64,000 nucleotides of DNA from Agrobacterium cucumeris. GTDB taxonomy: Bacteria > Pseudomonadota > Alphaproteobacteria > Rhizobiales > Rhizobiaceae. The position numbers and the translations under genes were made by a program. The DNA lies in NCBI RefSeq assembly GCF_030036535.1, contig NZ_CP080387.1, forward strand, positions 620,001 to 684,000, read 5' to 3'. Positions 15,536 through 24,122 of the stretch are shown in pieces (position 1 is the stretch's first letter; every line of letters starts with the position of its first letter). A model generated the notes under the pieces. The model was not told where the DNA came from. It ran no database searches and worked only from the letters and a program-made list of their open reading frames with translations.

Positions 15536-16672
15536 CTATGCCGTTTCCTTCTCCACCGGCAAAACCGCTTCCCGCACCTTCGCAGGCTCCTCCACCATCT
15601 CGGTCTTCTGCAGCGCAGGCGTCATCACCTCAACCGTTGCCTCCGCCTCCTGCGGGGCGGGCGTCACCATGGCCGCCACCAGCGTATCGAGGCCGATCGA
15701 GCCGACAGCTTTGCCGTCCTCATCCACCACATGCGCCTGTGTCTCGTTGGCTTCCGACATATCGCGGGCAATGGTCTCCAGCGTCGCGCTTTCCGGCACG
15801 GACATGCCCTGCGGCTTGCTGTCCAGCGGCTCCATGACCGTGGTGGCCTGAAGCACGCGGCCGCGATTGACGTCGCGCACGAAGTCGGTGACGTAGCCAT
15901 CGGCGGGAGACAGGATGATGCTCTGGCCGTCGCCCTGCTGCACCACTTCGCCGTCCTTCAGAATGGCGATGTGGTCGCCGAGCCGCAAAGCCTCGTCCAG
16001 ATCGTGGGTGATGAACACCACGGTCTTCTTCAGCTCCTGCTGCAGATCGAGCAGCATGGTCTGCATATCGACGCGGATCAGTGGATCAAGCGCCGAATAG
16101 GCTTCATCCATCAGGAGGATATCGGCGTCATTGGCAAGCGCCCGGGCAAGGCCCACACGCTGCTGCATGCCGCCTGAGAGCTGGTTCGGATAATAATCCT
16201 CGTAACCGGCGAGGCCGACACGCTCCAGCCAGTAGCGGCCCTTTTCTTCGCTTTCCTTGCGCGGTACGCCCTGGATGTCGAGACCGTAGACGCTGTTTTC
16301 CAGAACGGTGCGATGCGGCAGCAGCCCGAATTTCTGGAACACCATTGCCGTCTTGTGACGGCGGAATTTCCTGAGCGCCGAGGTGCTCATGCCGCAGATA
16401 TCCTCGCCGTCATAAAGAACCTCGCCGGCTGTCGGGTCGATCAGCCGGTTGATGTGGCGGATGAGCGTCGACTTGCCGGAGCCGGAAAGCCCCATGACGA
16501 CGGTGATCTTGCCGCCCGGCATGGTGATATTGATGTTGTTGAGGCCAAGCACGTGGTTGTGTTTGTCGTTCAGCTCCACCTTGCCCATGCCCGACCGCAC
16601 CGCTTCGAGATATTTCTCGGGATGCTTGCCGAAGATCTTGTAGAGGTTGCGGATTTCGATGCTTTTAGCCAT
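15536..16672 (-). CDS. ABC transporter ATP-binding protein, glycine betaine/proline (ProV/ChoV) type
   Basis: A 378-residue ATPase that powers uptake of quaternary amines such as glycine betaine, proline or choline. Walker A is GLSGSGKST (61-69), the signature LSGGMQ is at 165-170, and Walker B ends in LLMDE (D189-E190), followed by the H-loop FITHDLDEAL. A C-terminal regulatory region resembles one CBS-like half (VDEDGKAVGSIGLDTLVAAM), then a roughly 45-residue Glu/Pro/Val-rich tail of low complexity. The start at 16672 overlaps the permease stop by eight bases. Confidence 0.9.
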   Translation of the reverse strand: MAKSIEIRNLYKIFGKHPEKYLEAVRSGMGKVELNDKHNHVLGLNNINITMPGGKITVVMGLSGSGKSTLIRHINRLIDPTAGEVLYDGEDICGMSTSALRKFRRHKTAMVFQKFGLLPHRTVLENSVYGLDIQGVPRKESEEKGRYWLERVGLAGYEDYYPNQLSGGMQQRVGLARALANDADILLMDEAYSALDPLIRVDMQTMLLDLQQELKKTVVFITHDLDEALRLGDHIAILKDGEVVQQGDGQSIILSPADGYVTDFVRDVNRGRVLQATTVMEPLDSKPQGMSVPESATLETIARDMSEANETQAHVVDEDGKAVGSIGLDTLVAAMVTPAPQEAEATVEVMTPALQKTEMVEEPAKVREAVLPVEKETA

Positions 16673-17573
16673 GGGAGACCTCGCGGTATTTCTGCAGGCG
16701 CTTGCCAAAAGCCTGGCTCGCCCGGTCGAACATGATGGCGATGGCGACCAGAGCGAAACCGTTCAGGAAGCCCACCGTGAAGAACTGGTTGTTGATGGCC
16801 TGCAGCACGTTCTTGCCGAGCCCGCCGACACCGACCATGGAGGCGACAACGACCATGGCGAGCGCCATCATGATGGTCTGGTTGATGCCGGTCATGATGG
16901 TGGGCAGCGCCAGCGGCAGCTGCACGTTGAACAGCTTCTGGCCATTGGAGGAGCCGAAGGCATCGGCCGCCTCAAGCACTTCGCGGTCCACCAGGCGAAT
17001 GCCGAGGCTGGTCAGGCGGATGACGGGCGGAATGGCATAGATCACCACTGCGATCAGGCCCGGAACCTTGCCGATGCCGAAAATCACCACCACGGGGATG
17101 AGATAAACGAAGCTGGGCAGGGTCTGCATCACGTCGAGCACGGGATTGATGAGGCGTTGCAGGCGTTCGGAACGGCCCATCAGGATGCCGAGCGGCAGGC
17201 CGATGACGATGGCGATCAGGGTGGCGATGGCGACGATGGACAGTGTCGTCATGGCGTCTCGCCAGAGGCCGACCGCGCCGATCATCAGCAGGGAAATGGC
17301 GGTGCCGCCGGTGATCTTGAAGCTGCGCCCGGCCAGATGCACGATGGCGAGAATGACCAGCATCGTGATGATCCACGGCGTCTGGATGAACAGCCGCTCC
17401 GAGGAATTGAGGAAGAGCTGCAGCGGATGCACGACGACATCGATCGCATCGCCGTAATTGCGCACGATGTCGCGAAAACCATCGTCGATGGTCTTGCGTG
17501 CCACACGCATCGTGGAGTTGTCGATTGCCGGGAACTTGCAGAGCAGGTCCGGCAGGTAATTGCAGAGGGCCAT
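16665..17573 (-). CDS. ABC transporter permease, ProW/ChoW type
   Basis: A 302-residue inner-membrane permease with about six to seven helices. The EAA loop lies near residues 195-215 (EAADAFGSSNGQKLFNVQLPLALPTIMTGINQ). It forms the channel for the adjacent ATPase and takes substrate from the binding protein encoded 248 bp upstream. A family B repeat fills that gap, so the permease and ATPase might be expressed at a lower level than the binding protein. Confidence 0.9.
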   Translation of the reverse strand: MALCNYLPDLLCKFPAIDNSTMRVARKTIDDGFRDIVRNYGDAIDVVVHPLQLFLNSSERLFIQTPWIITMLVILAIVHLAGRSFKITGGTAISLLMIGAVGLWRDAMTTLSIVAIATLIAIVIGLPLGILMGRSERLQRLINPVLDVMQTLPSFVYLIPVVVIFGIGKVPGLIAVVIYAIPPVIRLTSLGIRLVDREVLEAADAFGSSNGQKLFNVQLPLALPTIMTGINQTIMMALAMVVVASMVGVGGLGKNVLQAINNQFFTVGFLNGFALVAIAIMFDRASQAFGKRLQKYREVSHG

Positions 17574-17633
17574 TATTGTTGTTTTCCCTTTGGTTTATTG
17601 AGGGATGGGTGGTTGGAGGTTGGAGTGCGCGGG

Positions 17634-17790
17634 CACCCCCCTCTGTCCTGCCGGACATCTCCCCCACAAGGGGGGAGATCGACCTGCGGAAAGGTCTCGC
17701 CCATCAAACACGTTGCGGATTTGTGAGAAGGGTGCGCCCAGCCGATCTCCCTCCTTGTGGGGGAGATGCCCGGCAGGGCAGAGGGGGGTA
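17634..17790. repeat. Palindromic intergenic repeat, family B, copy 1
   Basis: An approximately 157-bp element with long inverted arms. The left arm starts CCCCCCTCTGTCCTGCCGGA, the right arm ends GGCAGGGCAGAGGGGGGTAA, and each contains an internal CATCTCCCCCxCAAGG...GGGAGAT-type stem. It sits inside the ABC operon between the binding-protein and permease genes. Closely similar copies are at 25283, 43641 and 49137. Confidence 0.9.
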
Positions 17791-17820
17791 AGCGGCTTGC
17801 GCCGACTCCCCATCAACCAA

Positions 17821-18831
17821 TCACATCGAAGCCTTGATCTTCTCCGCCACCTCGGCCGGAACCCACTTCGTCCAGATTTCCTCATGGTTCTCGAGGAAAT
17901 ATTCCGCGCCATCCTCGTTGGTGCCCTGGTTCTCATCCATCCAGGCAAGGATTTCGGCGACCATCTTGTTGTCCCAGTTGCGGGCCTTGATGTAGTCCAG
18001 CGTCACGCCGGCCTTGCCTTCGAAGTCCTTGGTGATGACGGTAAAGACATCGGCCACCGGATAGGCGTTGACCTTGGGATCGGCGCAATCGACCTTGGCG
18101 GTGCACTCGTCGAAATGGGCGCGGTCGAGTTCGACGCCGTCATCCAGCTTCACCATCTCGTATTTGCCGAGAATGGCGGTGGGCGACCAGTAATAGCCGA
18201 GCCAGCCCTGCTTCTTTTCGAATGCATTGGCGATCGAACCGTCGAGGCCGGCGGCGGAGCCGGTGTCGACCAGCGTGAAGCCCTTTTTGTCGCCTTCGCG
18301 TGCCTTGTAGAGATTGGTGGTGGTCACCTGGCAGTTCCAGCCGGAGGGGCAATTGTGCACGGCGCCCTTGCTGGCGTCCTCCGGGGCGGGGAAGAGCTCG
18401 GGATGTTTCAGCGCATCCTCGACGGTCTTGATGTCGGGATGTTCATCGGCGATGAATTTCGGGATCCACCAGCCTTCGATACCGCCTTCGGAAAGAATTT
18501 TCGATGCTTCGATCATGCGACCGTCCTTGACGGCGGCGTCGAGCGGCTCGCGCACGGCATTCACCCACAATTCGGGCGCCATGTCCGGCTGGCCCTTTTC
18601 GTTCATGGAGGCGAAGGTCGGCATGGTATCGCCGCTGACGACATTGACCGTGCAGTCATAGCCGTTTTCCATGATGAACTTGTCGACGTAAGCCGCGACA
18701 CCGGCGGATGCCCAGTTCATTTCGGCGATGGAGATGCTGCCGCATTCTTCGGCGGCATTGGCGGAATTTGCTGCACCGGCAGCGATGATAAAGCCCGTTA
18801 CGAGAATGGTCGAGGCGAGGAGTTTCTTCAT
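17821..18831 (-). CDS. Periplasmic glycine betaine/proline-type substrate-binding protein
   Basis: A 336-residue OpuAC/ProX-type binding protein, with a signal peptide in residues 1-26 (cleavage near ANAAE). Ligands of quaternary amines are held by aromatic residues; candidates are W in AEMNWASAG, W in APELWVNAV, WW in IEGWWIPKF and the GYYWSP segment. It has several Cys (ECGS, YDCTV, HNCPSGWNC, ECTAKVDC) that may form disulfides. The start at 18831 begins the signal peptide. It is the first gene of the ABC operon, preceded by GGGGGTC. Confidence 0.88.
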   Translation of the reverse strand: MKKLLASTILVTGFIIAAGAANSANAAEECGSISIAEMNWASAGVAAYVDKFIMENGYDCTVNVVSGDTMPTFASMNEKGQPDMAPELWVNAVREPLDAAVKDGRMIEASKILSEGGIEGWWIPKFIADEHPDIKTVEDALKHPELFPAPEDASKGAVHNCPSGWNCQVTTTNLYKAREGDKKGFTLVDTGSAAGLDGSIANAFEKKQGWLGYYWSPTAILGKYEMVKLDDGVELDRAHFDECTAKVDCADPKVNAYPVADVFTVITKDFEGKAGVTLDYIKARNWDNKMVAEILAWMDENQGTNEDGAEYFLENHEEIWTKWVPAEVAEKIKASM

Positions 18832-19326
18832 GTGTAAGACCCCCAAGTCTGATGCAGTGTTTTCAATTGGCAAAGCGGGAGCACTGCAAAGCCCGGATTG
18901 CCAAGGGCGAACTGACATGGCGCATGGAAAAGCCGAAAAAACCGGCGTCAAGAATATCCGCAAGACGTGCTGCAGGATTGCCGCGAAAAACGCGGCGGAA
19001 AGGCGCATGAATATGTCAACGACCGGCATAATACGGCCAAAAAGTGATATTGCAACGCAAAATGGCGCATCGCAGCCATGCGTTCGATTTTCGGAACATT
19101 TTTTCAGGTGGTGTAATACATGAAATATATTTGAGATTTACTCAAGTCTATTATGATTTTCAGTAATTCGAAATAAAAATCCACGAAGCTGCAAAGTGAA
19201 GTTAAAGGAAAAGAAAACGGTGCATTTTTGTGGAAAAAATATTCAGAAAGAGGTTTTTTGAAGGTATTTTCGTACTGTTTTGGATCGGGCGGCGGCTCCG
19301 TCGCCGCCCGTTTCGCAATCAAGGTC
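18832..19326. other. Intergenic region upstream of the ABC operon
   Basis: About 495 bp. From 19100 to 19285 it is strikingly AT-rich for this genome. At 19286-19310, a CGGGCGGCG/CGCCGCCCG hairpin lies just past the 3' end of the ptrB gene and may end its transcript, although the T-run is weak. A possible in-frame extension of the binding-protein gene to 19029 lacks coding character. The operon promoter is probably here; I could not fix it. Confidence 0.5.
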
Positions 19327-21426
19327 TCACACGGCGTCCTTGCCGGCCACCTTCAGCGCGAAGGCATATTCGAAGGCGATTTCTTCCAGCCGCTGGAAAC
19401 GGCCGGACTTGCCGCCATGGCCGGCGGCCATGTTGGTCTTGAGCAGGATCGGCGCTTCCCCCGTCGTCTTTTCGCGCAACTTCGCCACCCATTTGGTCGG
19501 CTCCCAATAGGTCACACGCGGGTCAGTGAGGCCGGAAAGCGCCAGCAGCGGCGGATAGGGTTTTTCGCTGACATTGTCATAGGGACTATAGGCGGCGATC
19601 CAGCCATATTCCTCTGCCGATTCCAGCGGATTGCCCCATTCCGGCCATTCCGGCGGGGTCAGCGGCAGCGTGTCGTCAAGCATGGTGGTCAGCACGTCCA
19701 CGAAGGGAACAGCGGCGATGATGCCGGCGAATTTTTCCGGCGCCATGTTGGCGACAGCCCCCATCAGCATGCCGCCGGCCGAGCCGCCTTCGGCGATGAT
19801 GCCCTCATACGAGGTGAAACTCTCCTGAACCAGATGATCGGCAGCGGCGATGAAGTCCTTGAAGGTGTTCTGCTTGTCTTCCATCTTGCCGGTTTCGTAC
19901 CATTCGAAACCCTTGTCCTTGCCGCCGCGAATATGGGCGATGGCATAGATGAAACCACGGTCGGCGAGCGACAGTGTGGTGGTGGAGAAGGAGGCGGGAA
20001 TGGTGATGCCGTAAGCGCCGTATCCATAGAGCAGGCAGGGGGCGGAACCGTTAAGCGCCACATCCTTGCGGTAAAGCAGCGAGACCGGCACCAGTTCGCC
20101 ATCATGGGCGGGCGCCATGATGCGGCGCGTGATGTAATCATCAGGATTGTGGCCCGAGGGTACTTCCTGCGTCTTCAGAAGCGTACGCTCGCGCGTCACC
20201 ATGTCGTAATCGAACAGCTGGCTCGGCGTCGTCATCGAGGAATAGGAAAAGCGGATGACGTCGGTGTCATATTCCGCCGCGCCATGCAGGCCGAGCGAAT
20301 AGGCCTCTTCGGCAAAGGCGATGGAATGTTCCTCGCCCGTGCGACGATCGCGGATGACGATGCGCGGCAGGCCGTCGCGGCGCTCAAGCCAGATCAGGTG
20401 GCGGGCATAAGCATCGACGGAAAGAATGAGACGGCCCGGCTCATGCGGGACGATCTCTTTCCAGTTCTCTTTGCCCGGTGCCGTGACCGGCGCTTCCACA
20501 ATGCGGAAATCCTTGGCATCGCCGTCATTGGTGAGGATGAAGAAGACATCGCCGCCTTCGCACATCGAATATTCGATGCCTTCCTCGCGCTCCGCCACCA
20601 CGGCAGGTTCGGCGGTCAGGTCGCTGGTGGAGAGAAGGCGATATTCGCTGGTTTCATGGTCGTGAATGTCGATGAAGATGAAATCGTCGAGAACCGACGC
20701 GCCGACGCCCATGAAGAAACCGGGATCCTTTTCCTCATAGACCAGACGGTCCGCCGATTGCGGCTGGCCGATAATATGGTGGAAAACCTTCGAGGGGCGG
20801 TGGTTCTCGTCCTGCAGCGTATAAAAGAAGCTCTTGCCATCAGGCGCCCAGGCCCCGCCGCCGCCGGTGTTTTCCACGACATCGGCAAGATCTTCGCCGG
20901 TTTCGAGGTTGCGGATGCGCAGCGTGAAATATTCCGAGCCCTTGTCGTCGTAACCCCAGATGCCGTGGCTGTGATCGGAGGACTGGTCGAGGCCGGCAAG
21001 CCGGAAATAATCCTTGCCCTCGGCTTCCTTGTCACCATCAAGCAGCACATGTTTTTCGCCGCCGCCGCGCGGGGTGCGGAAATAATGCGGCTGCTCGCCG
21101 CCGGTCACGAACAATGTCCCGTAAGCATAAGGCCCGTCATTAACAGGCACGGACGAATCGTCCTGCTTGATGCGGCCCTTCATTTCCGTAAACAGCTTTT
21201 CCTGAAGCGCCTTGGTGTCACCCATCGCGGCTTCCATATAGGCGTTTTCCGCCTCCAGATGGGCGCGGATGGCCGGGTCGAGCAGGGTAGGGTCCTTGAA
21301 CATGGCCTGCCAGTTATCGGCCCGGAACCATGCATAATCGTCGGTGCGGGTAATGCCGTGATGTGTATCCTGAACGGGCCGTTTTTCGGCGGTCGGGGCG
21401 GCGGGCAGGTTCTTGAAAATCGGCAA
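19327..21426 (-). CDS. ptrB: Oligopeptidase B (S9A prolyl oligopeptidase family)
   Basis: A serine peptidase that cleaves short peptides after Arg or Lys. An N-terminal beta-propeller (about residues 70-400) is followed by an alpha/beta hydrolase domain. The nucleophile is the Ser of IIAEGGSAGGMLMGA; the acid is D in SGLTDPRVTYWEP; the catalytic His is in NMAAGHGGKSG. With a TTG start at 21426 it has 699 residues, close to the 686 of E. coli PtrB. A GTG at 21546 would give 739, but that stretch contains a good promoter, so I reject it. Confidence 0.88.
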   Translation of the reverse strand: MPIFKNLPAAPTAEKRPVQDTHHGITRTDDYAWFRADNWQAMFKDPTLLDPAIRAHLEAENAYMEAAMGDTKALQEKLFTEMKGRIKQDDSSVPVNDGPYAYGTLFVTGGEQPHYFRTPRGGGEKHVLLDGDKEAEGKDYFRLAGLDQSSDHSHGIWGYDDKGSEYFTLRIRNLETGEDLADVVENTGGGGAWAPDGKSFFYTLQDENHRPSKVFHHIIGQPQSADRLVYEEKDPGFFMGVGASVLDDFIFIDIHDHETSEYRLLSTSDLTAEPAVVAEREEGIEYSMCEGGDVFFILTNDGDAKDFRIVEAPVTAPGKENWKEIVPHEPGRLILSVDAYARHLIWLERRDGLPRIVIRDRRTGEEHSIAFAEEAYSLGLHGAAEYDTDVIRFSYSSMTTPSQLFDYDMVTRERTLLKTQEVPSGHNPDDYITRRIMAPAHDGELVPVSLLYRKDVALNGSAPCLLYGYGAYGITIPASFSTTTLSLADRGFIYAIAHIRGGKDKGFEWYETGKMEDKQNTFKDFIAAADHLVQESFTSYEGIIAEGGSAGGMLMGAVANMAPEKFAGIIAAVPFVDVLTTMLDDTLPLTPPEWPEWGNPLESAEEYGWIAAYSPYDNVSEKPYPPLLALSGLTDPRVTYWEPTKWVAKLREKTTGEAPILLKTNMAAGHGGKSGRFQRLEEIAFEYAFALKVAGKDAV

Positions 21427-21480
21427 GGGAAACTCGCTTTCCTGTAAAAATCCATGGGCAATACCAGGGTGTGGCACCAA

Positions 21481-21509
21481 GATGTAGAGTGACCCTACCG
21501 GCCGATCAA
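21481..21509 (-). promoter_or_regulatory. Candidate promoter of ptrB
   Basis: On the minus strand, TTGATC (21509-21504) and TACATC (21486-21481) are 17 bp apart, about 55 bp before the TTG start at 21426. Its position argues against a longer N-terminus. Confidence 0.5.
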
Positions 21510-21662
21510 GTTTCAAATCTCCACAGGCGTAATGCGGCTTGGGCACAATTTGGTCAGCTTTCGATCACATTTTGGCAATATCCGGCAAATCAGCGATGAT
21601 GGATGCAGGCCACCCGGCCTGCCGCCCACCACAAGAACAAACGAAAAAACTGACAGGATCCC

Positions 21663-22064
21663 ATGCGAAAGCTTCTTCCCGCTGCCCTTTCTGCCTTTTT
21701 CCTTGGCTTGCAGGCCTTTACTCCCGCTTTCGCGATCGACGCCAGCGTCATGCGGCAGCTGAATGCGCTTGCCCCGGAAGAGCGCTTGGAACAGCGTTGC
21801 GATATCGAGGCGATGGAGAGGATAGCGACGGAGCAGAAGGGCATGCGGCCGGACAAGGTCATCGCTTATACCTTCGGTGATCCGGAAGTTGGCAAGAACT
21901 CCATCAAGGCGCCGGGCGCGGTCTTTAGAAGTTCCGGCGAATGGTACAAGCTCAAATACAAGTGCCAGCTGAAGAGCGACAGCCTCAGCATCCAGTCCTT
22001 CGATTACCGCGTTGGCGACCGGATTCCCGAGGAGCAGTGGAAGAAGTTGTATCTTTATGACTAA
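21663..22064 (+). CDS. DUF930-family exported protein
   Basis: A 133-residue protein with a signal peptide over residues 1-24 (cleavage near AFAID). The MRQLNALAPEERLEQRCDIE segment and the following conserved Cys fit the rhizobial DUF930 family. A second Cys (YKCQL) could pair with it in the periplasm. No function is established. The gene stands alone, divergent from ptrB. Confidence 0.75.
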   Translation: MRKLLPAALSAFFLGLQAFTPAFAIDASVMRQLNALAPEERLEQRCDIEAMERIATEQKGMRPDKVIAYTFGDPEVGKNSIKAPGAVFRSSGEWYKLKYKCQLKSDSLSIQSFDYRVGDRIPEEQWKKLYLYD

Positions 22065-22169
22065 GCAAGGATTTTTTCGGTTGCGGGCGGGGGTTTAGCC
22101 GCCGCTTTTCTTGCCGCTCCGCCACCGGCTCTGTAACCCTGCTTGCCGATCAAAGCGAGGGAGACGGGC

Positions 22170-23078
22170 ATGGCGACACGATTCAAGGGACTTTCGGCTT
22201 TTCCGATCACGCCGGCCGATGAGGCCGGGCGGGTGGACACGCAGGCGTTCTCCGCGCTGATCGAGCGGCTGGATGTGGCGGAGGTCGATTCCGTCGGCGT
22301 TCTCGGCAGCACCGGCATCTATATGTATCTCACACGGGAAGAGAGACGCCGCGCCATCGAGGCGGCAGCCGCCATCCTCAAGGGCAGGCGCATCTTGATG
22401 GCTGGCGTCGGCGCATTGCGCACCGATGAGGCCGTGGCGCTGGCCAGGGATGCGGAAGCCGCCGGCGCGGATGCCCTGTTGCTGGCACCCGTCTCCTACA
22501 CGCCGCTGACGCAGGAAGAGGCCTATCACCATTTCGCCGCGGTGGCCGGCGCGACGGCCCTGCCGCTTGCCATCTACAACAACCCGACGACGACGCGCTT
22601 TACCTTCAGCGACGAGCTTCTGGTGCGGCTTGCCTATATCCCCAATATCCGCGCCATCAAGATGCCGCTGTCGGCCGATTCCGATTATGCCGGTGAGCTT
22701 GCGCGGCTGAGACCGAAGCTGACAGATGATTTCGCCATTGGTTACAGTGGTGACTGGGGCTGCGCAGAGGCGACACTGGCCGGCGGCGACACCTGGTACA
22801 GCGTGGTTGCCGGCCTGCTGCCGGTTCCAGCCCTGCAATTGATGCGGGCGGCTCAGGCCAAGAATGCGGAAGAGGCAAAGAGGATCGATGCGGCCTTCCA
22901 GCCGCTCTGGGCGCTGTTCAAGGAATTCGGCAGCATCCGCGTGGTTTACGCCGCCGCCAACATCCTGCAACTGACGGCGTGCGAGCCGCCCCGGCCGATC
23001 CTGCCGCTCACCAGCGCGGAACGCCAGCGGGTGGAAGAGGCGTTGAACGCCCTGTCCGCGCTGGAAACCGCGCCATAA
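22170..23078 (+). CDS. Dihydrodipicolinate synthase-family lyase/aldolase
   Basis: A 302-residue class I aldolase with a TIM-barrel fold. The Schiff-base lysine is in IRAIKMPLS (about residue 166), and the catalytic tyrosine is in LAIYNNPTTT. The N-terminal phosphate-type motif appears as GVLGSTGIYMYLT, where true DapA has GTTGE; the change suggests a substrate other than aspartate semialdehyde, such as a keto-sugar acid or hydroxyproline derivative. The ATG at 22170 follows GAGGGAG; a TTG at 22143 is less likely. It is followed 54 bp later by a deacetylase gene. Confidence 0.83.
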   Translation: MATRFKGLSAFPITPADEAGRVDTQAFSALIERLDVAEVDSVGVLGSTGIYMYLTREERRRAIEAAAAILKGRRILMAGVGALRTDEAVALARDAEAAGADALLLAPVSYTPLTQEEAYHHFAAVAGATALPLAIYNNPTTTRFTFSDELLVRLAYIPNIRAIKMPLSADSDYAGELARLRPKLTDDFAIGYSGDWGCAEATLAGGDTWYSVVAGLLPVPALQLMRAAQAKNAEEAKRIDAAFQPLWALFKEFGSIRVVYAAANILQLTACEPPRPILPLTSAERQRVEEALNALSALETAP

Positions 23079-23131
23079 TTCGGGCGCTTTGCGGGCGGAT
23101 TGCCACGTCCTTACACTTCGGAAAACCAAAA

Positions 23132-23857
23132 ATGCTGCGTCGCCTCTTCATTGCCGCCCTGTTAGTCTCTGCTTCATCCGCCGCATTCGCGGGCACCGGC
23201 CTTGTCGAGCCGACGATGAAGATGACGCCGCAGCATGACGGCAAGGTGCGGGTGGCGATGACGCTGGATGCCTGCATGGGTAAGACCGATCACCGCATTC
23301 TCGATACGCTGGTGAAGGAGCGCATTCCGGCAACGATCTTCGTTACTGCCCGCTGGCTGAAACATAATGGCGAAGCGCTCGCCGTGCTCATGGCGCATCC
23401 GGATCTGTTCGAAATCGAAAACCACGGCGAAAACCATGTGCCGGCAGTGGACAAGCCGGTTTCCATCTACGGCATCGCCGCCGCCGGTTCGGAAGCGGCG
23501 GTCGAGCAGGAAGTGGAGGGCGGTCGCCAGGCCATCGTCGCCGCCACCGGCCTGCAACCGCAATGGTTCCGTGGTGCGACGGCCAAATATACCAATTCGT
23601 CGATGTCCACCATCAACCGACTTGGCATGCGGGTGGCCGGTTATTCCGTCAATGGCGATGGCGGCTCGCTGCTGGGTGCGGCGATGACGGCAAAACACAT
23701 CGCCTCGGCAAAAGATGGCGACGTCATCATCTCCCACATCAACCAGCCCACCCATGAGGCGGGCGAGGGCGTGGTGAAAGGCCTTCTGGCACTGAAAGCC
23801 CGCGGCGTCATCTTCGCCCGGCTGGACGACCCATCCTTTGCCCCGCCGGGTAACTGA
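23132..23857 (+). CDS. Exported polysaccharide deacetylase-like protein
   Basis: A 241-residue protein with a signal peptide (residues 1-22, cleavage near AFAGT) and a NodB-type fold. Motif 1 reads VAMTLDACMGK instead of TFDDG, so the usual second Asp is replaced by Ala-Cys; motif 2 is ENHGENH, keeping the two metal His. A later WFRGATAKY matches motif 3 (RxPxGxxN replaced). Carbohydrate deacetylation in the periplasm or a related hydrolysis is likely but the changes make activity uncertain. It lies between the DapA-like gene and a family C repeat. Confidence 0.75.
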   Translation: MLRRLFIAALLVSASSAAFAGTGLVEPTMKMTPQHDGKVRVAMTLDACMGKTDHRILDTLVKERIPATIFVTARWLKHNGEALAVLMAHPDLFEIENHGENHVPAVDKPVSIYGIAAAGSEAAVEQEVEGGRQAIVAATGLQPQWFRGATAKYTNSSMSTINRLGMRVAGYSVNGDGGSLLGAAMTAKHIASAKDGDVIISHINQPTHEAGEGVVKGLLALKARGVIFARLDDPSFAPPGN

Positions 23858-23878
23858 CCTAAAAACGTCGCCGCGCGT

Positions 23879-24000
23879 TTCTTCTCCCCGCCGGGGAGAA
23901 GATGCCCGAAGGGCAGATGAGGGGGCCAGCTCTCCGCATATCTCTATCGTAGCCCCCTCATCCGGCGCTGCGCGCCACCTTCTCCCCGGCGGGGAGAAGA
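23879..24000. repeat. Palindromic intergenic repeat, family C, copy 1
   Basis: An approximately 122-bp element that begins and ends with the palindrome CTTCTCCCCGCCGGGGAGAA, with GCCCGAAGGGCAGATGAGGGGG and its near-complement AGCCCCCTCATCCGGCGCTG between. Other copies are at 28766, 30393 and 38008. It separates the deacetylase gene from ada. Confidence 0.9.
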
Positions 24001-24122
24001 AATATGCCGCGCGCTTGCTCCATCGGAAGCAGCCTCGTCAAGGCTGGAGGGCGAAGATACATCCCCACATCCACGCCCGTTTTTCGGCGGCGCAGACCGG
24101 AAAATTGCGCTAGCATCCTCCC

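Noticed and set aside
16647-17726. Plus-strand frame opposite the ABC permease
   Set aside because: Low-complexity His/Asp/Gly translation typical of the antisense of a hydrophobic gene.
19228-21447. A very long open frame on the plus strand opposite ptrB
   Set aside because: It mirrors the oligopeptidase gene in a GC-rich codon pattern; its translation has no recognisable domain, while the minus strand has full S9 motifs.
21427-21546. GTG start 40 codons upstream of ptrB
   Set aside because: The stretch contains a TTGATC-N17-TACATC promoter and would make the protein longer than the family norm.
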